64,000 nt of DNA, taken from NCBI RefSeq assembly GCF_001909285.1, contig NZ_MRSV01000001.1, positions 232,684-296,683 on the forward strand, written 5' to 3'. Numbering within the stretch: position 1 is the stretch's first letter; each line of letters starts with the position of its first letter. The notes under the pieces were generated by a model, which was not told the DNA's origin, searched no databases, and saw only the letters and a program-made list of their open reading frames with translations. Source of the DNA: Exiguobacterium profundum. GTDB lineage: Bacteria > Bacillota > Bacilli > Exiguobacteriales > Exiguobacteriaceae. The position numbers and the translations under genes were made by a program. Below, one piece after another: positions 51,972 through 62,389 of this stretch.

Positions 51972-53759
51972 ATGAGCGCTATTCTTTTAAAACCACACTA
52001 TCAACAGCGACTTTGGGGAGGGGAGCGTCTGAAGCAATTTGGTTTCGATTTCAATGACCCTTCGATCGGTGAAGCTTGGACGGCTTCTGCATTAGAAAAA
52101 GGTAGTTCAGCCGTTGCTTCCGGACCCTACGTTGGTCTTTCTTTGCGTGAACTCTATCAACAATATCCAGAGTTGTTTCAAATTAAAGCGGACGTGTTTC
52201 CGCTACTGATTAAATGGATTGATGCGAACGATGATTTGTCTATTCAAGTTCATCCTGATGATTCGTTAGCGGAACAACTCGAAAACGAATCATATGGAAA
52301 AAATGAATGTTGGTATATTCTCGATACTCCAGCAAATGCGACACTCATTTACGGTCACTCCTATGCCACCTCAGAAGACTTCAACAAAGCGCTTGAAACA
52401 GGCGATTTGGAACACGGATTGATACGAAAATCGATTCATGCCGGTGATTTTTTCTATGTCCCAGCTGGAACGGTCCATGCATTGACAAAAGGGGTATGCG
52501 TACTGGAAATTCAACAAAGTTCGGACACAACCTATCGTCTATACGATTACGAGCGACTGGATGTGACGACCGGTCGTCCACGTGAACTTCACGTAGAAAA
52601 GGGCATTCTCGCTTCTTTCGTCCCTCACCTTGGCTATAGTGAACCAATCCGTCAACTCGATCACTTTCGAACACGTTTGACGAAGAATCCATTCTTCTTC
52701 GTGGAAAAATGGCATGTTACAGCGAAAGAAAAGATTTCGACCGACACGTTCCGGTTACTATCTGTCGTGCAAGGAACATTAATCATTGATGAGATGGAAG
52801 TACCTACGGGAGGTACACTCCTTCTCCCGGCCAATGAGTCGTTCTTGATTGAGGGAGAAGCGATTTGTCTAGTGACTGGTGTTCCTTCCGATGAAAAACA
52901 AGCTGTCCGAATCGGGATTGATTTAGGAGGGACAAACACTCGGATTGCAGCTGTTTCACTCAAAGGTGAAGTACTGAAACAACTCACGTTTAACACGCAG
53001 CCTCAACTTCCTTTCGAAGAGACACTAAAATCTATTGAGACTGCGATTAATCAATTCAATGTTGAATTCGATATCCAGCATGTTGGAATTGTGGCTCCAG
53101 GTCCACTCGATTTGAAACAAGGGATGTTTTTAACGCCTCCAAACCTCCCGAATTGGCACAATCAAAAAATCGTTGAGCCTTTAACACAGCGCCTCGGCTT
53201 TTCTGTCACCCTTGAAAACGATGCGAATGCAGCAGCTCTCGCAGAAGCTAAATTTGGAGCAGGAAAAGGATTCGATGCTGTTTTTTATGTAACAGTCAGC
53301 ACTGGAATCGGTGGCGGTTATGTCTATAAACATCAAATCATTCGAGGGGCGAACGGCAGTGCCGGTGAAATCGGAAATATGATTATCCGTTCGAACGGAC
53401 CAGTTCACCCTGTACTGAATCGAGGCTCTCTCGAATCACTCGCAAGTGGTACCGCGCTCATGAGTCGCGCAAGCGAAAAAGGATATACAAACGTCCCTTC
53501 GCTATTATCAGATGACGAGTACCGCCATCACTTCGTCGAGGAACTGGCTAGCGGACTAGCTAACATCATTCATACCGTCGATCCTGATGTGATTGTATTA
53601 GGAGGCGGCGTCATGATGTCGGCCTCATTATTTTGGAACGAATTACAACAAGCAGTCTCGAATAAAATGTATCCACATGCTAGTGGAAAAACGCGTCTCT
53701 GCCTCACTCAATTGTCAGGAGATGCGGGTGTGATCGGCGCTGCCTTTGTCGAAGCATAA
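51972..53759 (+). CDS. manA: fusion: class I mannose-6-phosphate isomerase plus ROK sugar kinase
   Basis: 595 residues from the ATG at 51972 (AGGAGGAC upstream). Residues 1-305 are a complete short-type ManA: WGGERLKQFGF opening, zinc ligands in LSIQVHPDD and YGKNECWYIL, and GDFFYVPAGTVHAL. Residues from about 308 form a ROK kinase: RIGIDLGGTNTRIA phosphate loop, ENDANAAALAEAKFGAGKG, STGIGGGYV, and GGGVMMS at the end. The ROK zinc motif CXCGXXGCXE is absent; this region reads HPVLNRGSLESLASG. The pairing suggests one polypeptide that phosphorylates a hexose (fructose, mannose or glucose) and isomerises the 6-phosphate. It is divergent from the cellobiose PTS operon and probably shares its regulation. 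Confidence 0.9.
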   Translation: MSAILLKPHYQQRLWGGERLKQFGFDFNDPSIGEAWTASALEKGSSAVASGPYVGLSLRELYQQYPELFQIKADVFPLLIKWIDANDDLSIQVHPDDSLAEQLENESYGKNECWYILDTPANATLIYGHSYATSEDFNKALETGDLEHGLIRKSIHAGDFFYVPAGTVHALTKGVCVLEIQQSSDTTYRLYDYERLDVTTGRPRELHVEKGILASFVPHLGYSEPIRQLDHFRTRLTKNPFFFVEKWHVTAKEKISTDTFRLLSVVQGTLIIDEMEVPTGGTLLLPANESFLIEGEAICLVTGVPSDEKQAVRIGIDLGGTNTRIAAVSLKGEVLKQLTFNTQPQLPFEETLKSIETAINQFNVEFDIQHVGIVAPGPLDLKQGMFLTPPNLPNWHNQKIVEPLTQRLGFSVTLENDANAAALAEAKFGAGKGFDAVFYVTVSTGIGGGYVYKHQIIRGANGSAGEIGNMIIRSNGPVHPVLNRGSLESLASGTALMSRASEKGYTNVPSLLSDDEYRHHFVEELASGLANIIHTVDPDVIVLGGGVMMSASLFWNELQQAVSNKMYPHASGKTRLCLTQLSGDAGVIGAAFVEA

Positions 53760-53770
53760 TGAGGTTTGAA

Positions 53771-53805
53771 AAAAACGGACATTCATCGTGAATGTCCGTT
53801 TTTTT
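53771..53805 (+). terminator. terminator of the manA-ROK gene
   Basis: AACGGACATTC / GAATGTCCGTT stem with a five-base loop, flanked by A5 and T7. Confidence 0.94.
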
Positions 53806-53946
53806 GTATACAGAAATGTGAAATAAATCAAAATTATACTTTGCGAATCATCTACAGTTTCTTTTCTAGATTGAGTTAGATTCGTTTACTTTAGCGTGGT
53901 AACGTGAAATGATAATGATAACAACTCTTTAAAGTGAGGTGACGGT

Positions 53947-54384
53947 GTGTCTACCACAGAGCACGAACAAGCGACATCTATTTTGCATCACCTCTTTACC
54001 GCCTCTTCTTTTGTCGGAATCGATTTCGGTTCTGGTCCGAACCATCATCTTCTCTATTTCAGTCGTCAAGGACTGGAATCTTGGATCTCCATTGAGGGAC
54101 CGTGGCATGTCCATGCGACGCAAAATACGTTTGACGAAGGTGAACAACTCGAACAGCTCATGCGCTTAAGAAGAGAGCGCATCCATCAAGTACGCCTCGG
54201 TGACGAACACCCCCACCTCGAACTGGAATTTGAATCCGGATCCCTTCTCTTCATCAATGGATATCAAGAACACTTTGAGTGCTGGCAAGCAGGGGACGCG
54301 AGACCACTTGGTGGAGACGCCTATCTGTTGGTCGCGATGCCACAAGGGGAGCTCGCAATCTTTGCGGATGGAGACGACGAATGA
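53947..54384 (+). CDS. unrecognised 145-residue cytoplasmic protein
   Basis: GTG start at 53947, six bases after GAGGTG. No signal or TM segment. Strand-rich, with VGIDFGSGPNHHLLYFS, WISIEGPWHVHA, LELEFESGSLLFINGYQEHFECWQAG and an acidic end FADGDDE. It resembles the general layout of small immunity-like or DUF proteins, but I recognise no family. It overlaps by four bases a 30-codon membrane peptide gene, so the two are co-translated. Confidence 0.7.
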   Translation: MSTTEHEQATSILHHLFTASSFVGIDFGSGPNHHLLYFSRQGLESWISIEGPWHVHATQNTFDEGEQLEQLMRLRRERIHQVRLGDEHPHLELEFESGSLLFINGYQEHFECWQAGDARPLGGDAYLLVAMPQGELAIFADGDDE

Positions 54385-54473
54385 ACACTTGGATGGAAAT
54401 TATCTTGTATATGTTGATTGCTGGGGGCATTAGCCTCGCGATCATCTTATTGCGAAAAATCACGAAAGCATGA
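54381..54473 (+). CDS. 30-residue single-TM peptide
   Basis: ATG 54381 overlaps the stop of the upstream gene (ATGA) and GGAGACGA precedes it. A short polar start, one hydrophobic helix (IILYMLIAGGISLAIIL) and a basic tail RKITKA. Size and charge layout fit a small membrane-anchored peptide. Too short for family assignment; coupled translation and a terminator directly after support it as real. Confidence 0.6.
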   Translation: MNTWMEIILYMLIAGGISLAIILLRKITKA

Positions 54474-54495
54474 AAAAGCGGCCGAGGCCGCTTTT

Positions 54496-54496
<1 letters not shown>
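54473..54496. terminator. bidirectional terminator between convergent genes
   Basis: AAAAAGCGGCC / GGCCGCTTTTT, an 11-bp stem with loop GA, between the micro-ORF and the second GH1 gene. Confidence 0.93.
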
Positions 54497-57820
<3,324 letters not shown>

Positions 57821-57840
57821 TCATGTTTTTGGATAAAAAG

Positions 57841-57910
57841 AAAAACCTAAATCACTACACAAATAAAGGTGTAGTCATTTAGGTTTGGCCTGCGTCATCA
57901 GTAACCATCC
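57841..57910 (-). promoter_or_regulatory. RAT antiterminator and terminator before bglP
   Basis: On the minus strand the RAT (57878-57910) begins GGATGGTTACTGATG, continues with GCAGGC and ends AAACCTAAA, very close to the LicT/SacT consensus. It overlaps the left arm of a terminator (57841-57886; AAACCTAAAT-type stem, loop, ATTTAGGTTT and T-run). LicT bound to the RAT would block terminator formation. It starts directly after the licT stop codon. Confidence 0.92.
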
Positions 57911-58762
57911 TTAGGATCGACGTTCTTTCATTAAGTTTTCGATATGAATCATCATATACAGCCGTTCGTCCATCGATACATCATAACGATATTTCGTCGC
58001 GATCAATCCAGCGATTTTTTCAACGCATTCGAACGCTTCCGGATATCTCTGCTTCACCATCAAGAACAAGGTTTCGTCACCTGTGGACTTGACCTTTTCC
58101 CCCGATGCGAGGCGCTGCACAAAGTACTTTAAATGAGTCAGAAATCGAGAATAGGCGTATGACTCTTCATCCAGCTCGATTTGAAAATGATACGTGATAA
58201 TGGTCAAAATGGCTTGGGTGGCTTTTGTCATCTCCGTTACGAGATGCAGGTTTTCACCTTTCACGCCAGACATCGTCGCATTGACGAGATGTAAGGCAAT
58301 CGCTACCGCCTCATCTTCATCCAGGTTGACCTCGTGTTGCGCATTAATCAATTTTACCGCTTCTTTGCCGACAGCGAACTCCGGAGCATAAAATCGTTTC
58401 ACTTCCCAAACGAGAGGGTTACGAATCTGGATTCCATCCTGATACCGACTAAGCGCGAAATGAAGGTGGTCCGCTAGCGTCACGTAGAGCGAATCATGAA
58501 TAGGTTGTTTTAATCGCTCTTCGGCTAATCTGACAATCTGTTTCACCGTCTCCATCTCATCCGTCGGCATTTCATTTAAAAAGTGAACGAAACGCTCATA
58601 ACTTTCTTTACTCTCGAGCGTAAAGATTTTTTCGATTCGCGTCTGGTCAATCGGATCGCCTGGCCTTTTTTGAAATGCAATCCCGCGCCCCATCACGACC
58701 TGTTCTTGACCGTTCGCATCAATTGCTACGACGTTATTATTGAACACTTTTGAAATCTGCAT
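57911..58762 (-). CDS. licT: transcriptional antiterminator LicT (BglG family)
   Basis: 283 residues. RNA-binding domain at about 1-55 (ISKVFNNNVVAIDANGQEQVVMGRGIAFQKRPGD), PRD1 at about 65-170 with histidines in HDSLYVTLADHLHFAL and PRD2 at about 172-283 with FQIELDEESYAYSRFLTHLKYFVQRL. The PRDs are phosphorylated by HPr and the EIIB of BglP, linking activity to sugar and carbon status. It is itself preceded by a RAT and terminator, so it boosts its own synthesis. Confidence 0.95.
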   Translation of the reverse strand: MQISKVFNNNVVAIDANGQEQVVMGRGIAFQKRPGDPIDQTRIEKIFTLESKESYERFVHFLNEMPTDEMETVKQIVRLAEERLKQPIHDSLYVTLADHLHFALSRYQDGIQIRNPLVWEVKRFYAPEFAVGKEAVKLINAQHEVNLDEDEAVAIALHLVNATMSGVKGENLHLVTEMTKATQAILTIITYHFQIELDEESYAYSRFLTHLKYFVQRLASGEKVKSTGDETLFLMVKQRYPEAFECVEKIAGLIATKYRYDVSMDERLYMMIHIENLMKERRS

Positions 58763-58801
58763 GGTCTCCTCACCTCACTCTCATTCGACTGAACTAAAAA
58801 G

Positions 58802-58883
58802 AAAAAAACCTAAATTCACACCAACGTCCAACATACAGTCGTGGCGTCAATTTAGGTTTTGCCTGCATCACCAGTAACAATCC
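58802..58883 (-). promoter_or_regulatory. RAT antiterminator and terminator before licT
   Basis: RAT at 58851-58883 on the minus strand begins GGATTGTTACTGGTGATGC, runs through AGGCAAAACC and ends TAAA; it matches the consensus closely. The overlapping terminator (58802-58860) has AAACCTAAATT pairing with AATTTAGGTTT, then a long T-run. It lies between the cre-flanked promoter and licT. Confidence 0.93.
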
Positions 58884-58911
58884 TAAAGTGGATTTTCTTC
58901 TTTTCGATATA

Positions 58912-58962
58912 AGCATACTCCCTATAAATCTTGACGTCAACATAAAAAGTAAACCGCTTACA
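58912..58962 (-). promoter_or_regulatory. sigma-A promoter and cre site of the licT-bglP-bglA operon
   Basis: On the minus strand TTGACG (58935-58940) and TATGCT (58912-58917) are 17 bases apart. Just upstream, 58949-58962 reads TGTAAGCGGTTTAC, a cre-like sequence. The transcript would begin close to the RAT. Confidence 0.75.
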
Positions 58963-58975
58963 TCGTGACCGTTTT

Positions 58976-59713
58976 TTACTCTTCAAACAAGATTCGCTGC
59001 ATCCGTTCCGGTGCCTGTAAATAGTCACGCATCACCCTCACGTGCTCGAGTTCGTCAAACGACGTCGGGGAGAGTCCCGTTTCCACTTGTAAAATCATCG
59101 CACCCGGATACGACATCAAGATGGGTGAATGACTCGCGATGATAAATTGACTCCCGGACTGGACAAGTTCATGCATGCGTGCGAGCATCGTCAGTTGGCG
59201 CATCGGAGACAATGCGGCCTCCGGCTCATCCAAAATGTAAAGCCCTTCTCCACGAAATCGGTGCAACATGAGGGAGAGAAACGCTTCCCCATGCGACTGT
59301 TCATGAAGAGAACGTCCGCCGTATGATTCATAAAACCGCTCAGGATCTCGTCCTAATTTCGCCATCTCATCCACATAACTCGACAGCTGGTATGCCGTCT
59401 CGGCGCGTAAGAAAAAGCCATCCTTTGGTCGATATGGTCCTCGAATCGGACGCAACGCCTCATACAACGAGCTATGTGTCGACTCTGTTTCGAATTGGAA
59501 GGACGGCGCCCCGCCTTCCGGATTGAATCCGGCCGCCACCGCCATCCCTTCAATCAACGTCGATTTCCCACTCCCGTTCTCTCCAACAAGAAACGTGACA
59601 GGATGATGAAACGTCAGTTCATCGAGTGTCTGAAAGATTGGTAACGAGTACGGATAACCCGTTGAATGAATGCGTTCCCTCTCTAACCGTACCCCTCGTA
59701 AAAATAAAGTCAT
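58976..59713 (-). CDS. AAA/ABC-type ATPase of the SMC-like AAA family
   Basis: 245 residues from the ATG at 59713, which overlaps the histidine kinase stop (ATGA). Walker A VGENGSGKSTLIE (about 43-55), a Q-like position, signature-like SHGEAFLSLM (about 140), Walker B LYILDEPEAALSP (about 162-174) and an IIASHSPILM switch. Lacks a membrane partner and long coiled coils, so it is more like the small soluble predicted ATPases (AAA_21/23) than a transporter. Role unknown; co-translated with a two-component system. Confidence 0.82.
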   Translation of the reverse strand: MTLFLRGVRLERERIHSTGYPYSLPIFQTLDELTFHHPVTFLVGENGSGKSTLIEGMAVAAGFNPEGGAPSFQFETESTHSSLYEALRPIRGPYRPKDGFFLRAETAYQLSSYVDEMAKLGRDPERFYESYGGRSLHEQSHGEAFLSLMLHRFRGEGLYILDEPEAALSPMRQLTMLARMHELVQSGSQFIIASHSPILMSYPGAMILQVETGLSPTSFDELEHVRVMRDYLQAPERMQRILFEE

Positions 59714-60978
59714 GTCCATCCGATCCAAAACGTCGCCCCCTTATCTGAATCGACCCCGTAAGAAAGTCCTTGTGCGTCAAGAAGTAATTTCGTGATAGCG
59801 AGACCTAAACCATGGCCGTTGGAGCGATCTCCTTTCACATACATATCCCATATCGCATGCTGAATGGAAGGATCAACCCCGTTTCCTTCGTCGGTCACTT
59901 CTAATCGCTTCGGGGTTAGAGTGATGGTGATTCTTCCCCCGACAGGGCTCGCCTCATACGCATTGCTTATGAAATTCGAGAGCACTCGTTCCATCGCCAA
60001 TCGATCAGCTTGGATTGATACTGTTTCGAGTCGGAGGTCGAGTGTCACGTCTTTTTGTCGGAACCACTCAGACATGCGTGGCGTCAACCGACGAACCAAT
60101 TCATCCAGTTGAATCGATTCCATTTCAAGGGGAATCGAACCTGCGGACAATTTAGAGTATTCGAGCATCTGATTGACGAGTCGGTCAATCCGGTCCACTT
60201 CCTCGGTAATGCTTTTACCGGTTGTGGCCATCTCTGTTTCATGGACGACACCGAGCTCTAATAGTTCCGCCTCGTTTCGAACGATAGCGAGCGGTGTACG
60301 CACATCGTGTGTGACCCCAGAGATAAATGATTTTTGAAGCGCCTCTTTTTCTTGAAGTGATGTGTTCATCTGTCCGATGGTGACGGTCAAATCCCCAATC
60401 TCATCGTTCGTCACGCTCGGCAAGCTAACATCGTGTCGCCCCTCCATAATGGATGCGGTCGCTTGTTTCAACTCGACGAGCGGTTGCGTGAGCCGACGAC
60501 TCATCCAATACGTGACAGCGATTGCGACAAGTACGGCCAGAATAAACCCACCCGCTAAGATGAGGTAGATTTGCTGGAATTGTGGATTCGAGAACGGAAC
60601 GGGGCTATACGTCACGATTTGAATGTCCCCTTCTTCTTGTAGATACGTCAAGAAACGAGTCCCATTCACGCTCACTTCGTCCTGAATCGCTAAGTCATTC
60701 GGGTCGAGGCTGATCGGCATCATGCGATGCATCCGTCCGCCTCGTTCGAACTCGATTCGTTGTCCATTTTGGAATACAAGCACGTCAAGTTGCCCCGGGA
60801 TTCCACGTCCCTCTTGAATAGCTTCATACACAATCGCCGCCTCACGCTCCAATTGTGCGTACGTCTCATCTTCTGCGAAGCGTCCGATCAATAATGACGT
60901 GAGTCCGAATGTTAAGAGTGCCATCACGGCAAGTGGTAGAATGGCCGTCCAAAGTAACTTCTTCATTAATCGATTCAT
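59710..60978 (-). CDS. sensor histidine kinase
   Basis: 422 residues. TM1 at about 8-30, an outer sensor domain of about 110 residues, TM2 at about 142-162, HAMP at about 162-215, H-box SGVTHDVRTPLAIVRNEAE (phospho-His near 230), N-box NFISNAYEASP, G1 VTDEGNGVDP and G2 GHGLGLAITKLLL. It phosphorylates the response regulator encoded just upstream (overlap of four bases). The likely target is the divergent secreted-protein gene at 61769. Confidence 0.94.
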   Translation of the reverse strand: MNRLMKKLLWTAILPLAVMALLTFGLTSLLIGRFAEDETYAQLEREAAIVYEAIQEGRGIPGQLDVLVFQNGQRIEFERGGRMHRMMPISLDPNDLAIQDEVSVNGTRFLTYLQEEGDIQIVTYSPVPFSNPQFQQIYLILAGGFILAVLVAIAVTYWMSRRLTQPLVELKQATASIMEGRHDVSLPSVTNDEIGDLTVTIGQMNTSLQEKEALQKSFISGVTHDVRTPLAIVRNEAELLELGVVHETEMATTGKSITEEVDRIDRLVNQMLEYSKLSAGSIPLEMESIQLDELVRRLTPRMSEWFRQKDVTLDLRLETVSIQADRLAMERVLSNFISNAYEASPVGGRITITLTPKRLEVTDEGNGVDPSIQHAIWDMYVKGDRSNGHGLGLAITKLLLDAQGLSYGVDSDKGATFWIGWT

Positions 60979-61625
60979 GACAGTCCCTCTAATCGATAAC
61001 CGACCCGGTGCACCGTCTTCAATTGTTCTTTTAAGGTCGGCGATTTGTCCCGCAGTTGTTTAATATGGGTGTCGACCGTTCGTGTATCTCCGACGAATGC
61101 GTAGTCCCATACGTCGTCGAGCAAGCGGTTCCGGTCTAACGCCTCCCCGACATGTTTCCAAAGATACAGTAGCAATTCATACTCTTTATTCGTCAATCGA
61201 AGCGGATGTCCGTTCTCTTGTACCATTCTCGATTTGACGTCGATGGTGAGCGCCCCGAACTGAATCATATCCGTCTGTTTCACGAGACGCTTCAATCGAA
61301 TCTCCAACTCTTTTAAAACGATGGGTTTGACTAAATAATCGTCTGCACCGAGTTCCAATCCGAACACGCGGTCATCCGCCTCCCCGCGGGCCGTCGTCAA
61401 GATGATAGCGGGTGTAGGATGTTGCGCTTTCAATGTCGGAATCAAGGTCCAGCCTTCTCCGTCAGGGAGACGGACATCCAATAAGACCGCATCAAACCGT
61501 TGATGTAACTGTTGCTTCGCCTCACTCAAGGTCATCGCCACGGTCACCTCAAATCCGGCATATGTTAAAAAGCGGGACATGCCGTCCGCCAGTTTTAGTT
61601 CATCTTCCACAACGAGTACGTTCAT
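60975..61625 (-). CDS. OmpR-family response regulator
   Basis: 216 residues. Receiver at about 1-115 with acidic pair EDE near 7-9, phospho-Asp in VLLDVRLPDGEGW (about residue 51), Thr/Lys in TTARGE and VKPIVLKELEIRL. DNA-binding wing at about 125-214 with LTNKEYELLLYLWKHVGEALDRNRLLDDVWDY and RTVDTHIKQLRDK. First gene of the kinase-ATPase operon, divergent from the secreted protein. Confidence 0.95.
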   Translation of the reverse strand: MNVLVVEDELKLADGMSRFLTYAGFEVTVAMTLSEAKQQLHQRFDAVLLDVRLPDGEGWTLIPTLKAQHPTPAIILTTARGEADDRVFGLELGADDYLVKPIVLKELEIRLKRLVKQTDMIQFGALTIDVKSRMVQENGHPLRLTNKEYELLLYLWKHVGEALDRNRLLDDVWDYAFVGDTRTVDTHIKQLRDKSPTLKEQLKTVHRVGYRLEGLS

Positions 61626-61690
61626 CTCATATCGCCTCCACCTCCATTATATCGTACCCATCGAACGTCCCACCGTTTCCCAAAGACAAT

Positions 61691-61706
61691 TTGCAGAAAT
61701 CTTGCA
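61691..61706 (+). promoter_or_regulatory. direct repeats, possible response-regulator site
   Basis: TTGCA at 61691-61695 and again at 61702-61706, 11 bases apart (one helical turn), as OmpR-type regulators prefer. They lie between the divergent regulator and 61769 genes. Confidence 0.45.
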
Positions 61707-61768
61707 ACTCCCTCACAACTTCTAACGCCTTCAGTCCTACACTTGAATTAACAAAGGAGGAGATACAC

Positions 61769-62335
61769 ATGAAATCAACAAAACTAGCAATCGCCTTAGC
61801 CGGTCTATTGGCCGTCTCAGGCACAGGCGTATATGCCGCGACGAATGACACGACGACTGATGAATCACCAACGACGGAATCCACACAATGCGAACGTGGT
61901 GAACGAGGTCCTGGTATGTTCGGTGACCGGGAAGCAGGTCATGCCGCTCTCATCGAAGCGCTCGGTTTAACGGAAGAAGAAGTGGATGCGGCTCGCGAAA
62001 ACGGGCAATCTCTCCCTGAACTCGCAGAAGAAAAAGGCATTTCAATTGAAGCGTTCATCGACGCCATCATGACGTCGCATGAAGAAAAACTCGCAACCGC
62101 TGTGGAAGAAGGGAACTTGACGCAAGAAGAAGCCGATCAAATTCTTGCGGATCACGAAGAACGGTTTGCCGATGTGACAAGTTACGATGACTTGGAAGAT
62201 ATTCGTGGTATGCGAGGTGGACGTGAAGGTGGTCGTCATGGACACGGTCCACACCATGATGATACTTCTTCTTCAGATGACGATGCTTCAACAGAGAGCG
62301 ACAGCAACGTAGAAAATCAAAGCAACAGCTTATAA
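61769..62335 (+). CDS. secreted acidic protein with DUF2680-like region
   Basis: 188 residues from the ATG at 61769 (AAAGGAGGA eight bases before). Signal peptide at 1-24 (ending VYA). Then an acidic Thr-rich link, a helical part with EALGLTEEEVDAARENGQSLPELAEEKGI (the DUF2680-type pattern, about 58-125) and a tail with GGREGGRHGHGPHH followed by Asp/Ser repeats. The His-rich piece may bind metal. It is divergent from the two-component operon, its likely regulator. Confidence 0.8.
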   Translation: MKSTKLAIALAGLLAVSGTGVYAATNDTTTDESPTTESTQCERGERGPGMFGDREAGHAALIEALGLTEEEVDAARENGQSLPELAEEKGISIEAFIDAIMTSHEEKLATAVEEGNLTQEEADQILADHEERFADVTSYDDLEDIRGMRGGREGGRHGHGPHHDDTSSSDDDASTESDSNVENQSNSL

Positions 62336-62337
62336 GT

Positions 62338-62371
62338 CAAAAGGGCAGTCACTCGCGGTGGCCGCCCTTTC
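62338..62371. terminator. terminator between the secreted protein and mutS2-like genes
   Basis: AAAGGGC...TCAC pairs with GGTG...GCCCTTT around the loop TCGC, with a mismatched centre; T-rich on the plus side. Confidence 0.75.
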
Positions 62372-62389
62372 TAAATGAATCTAGACATT

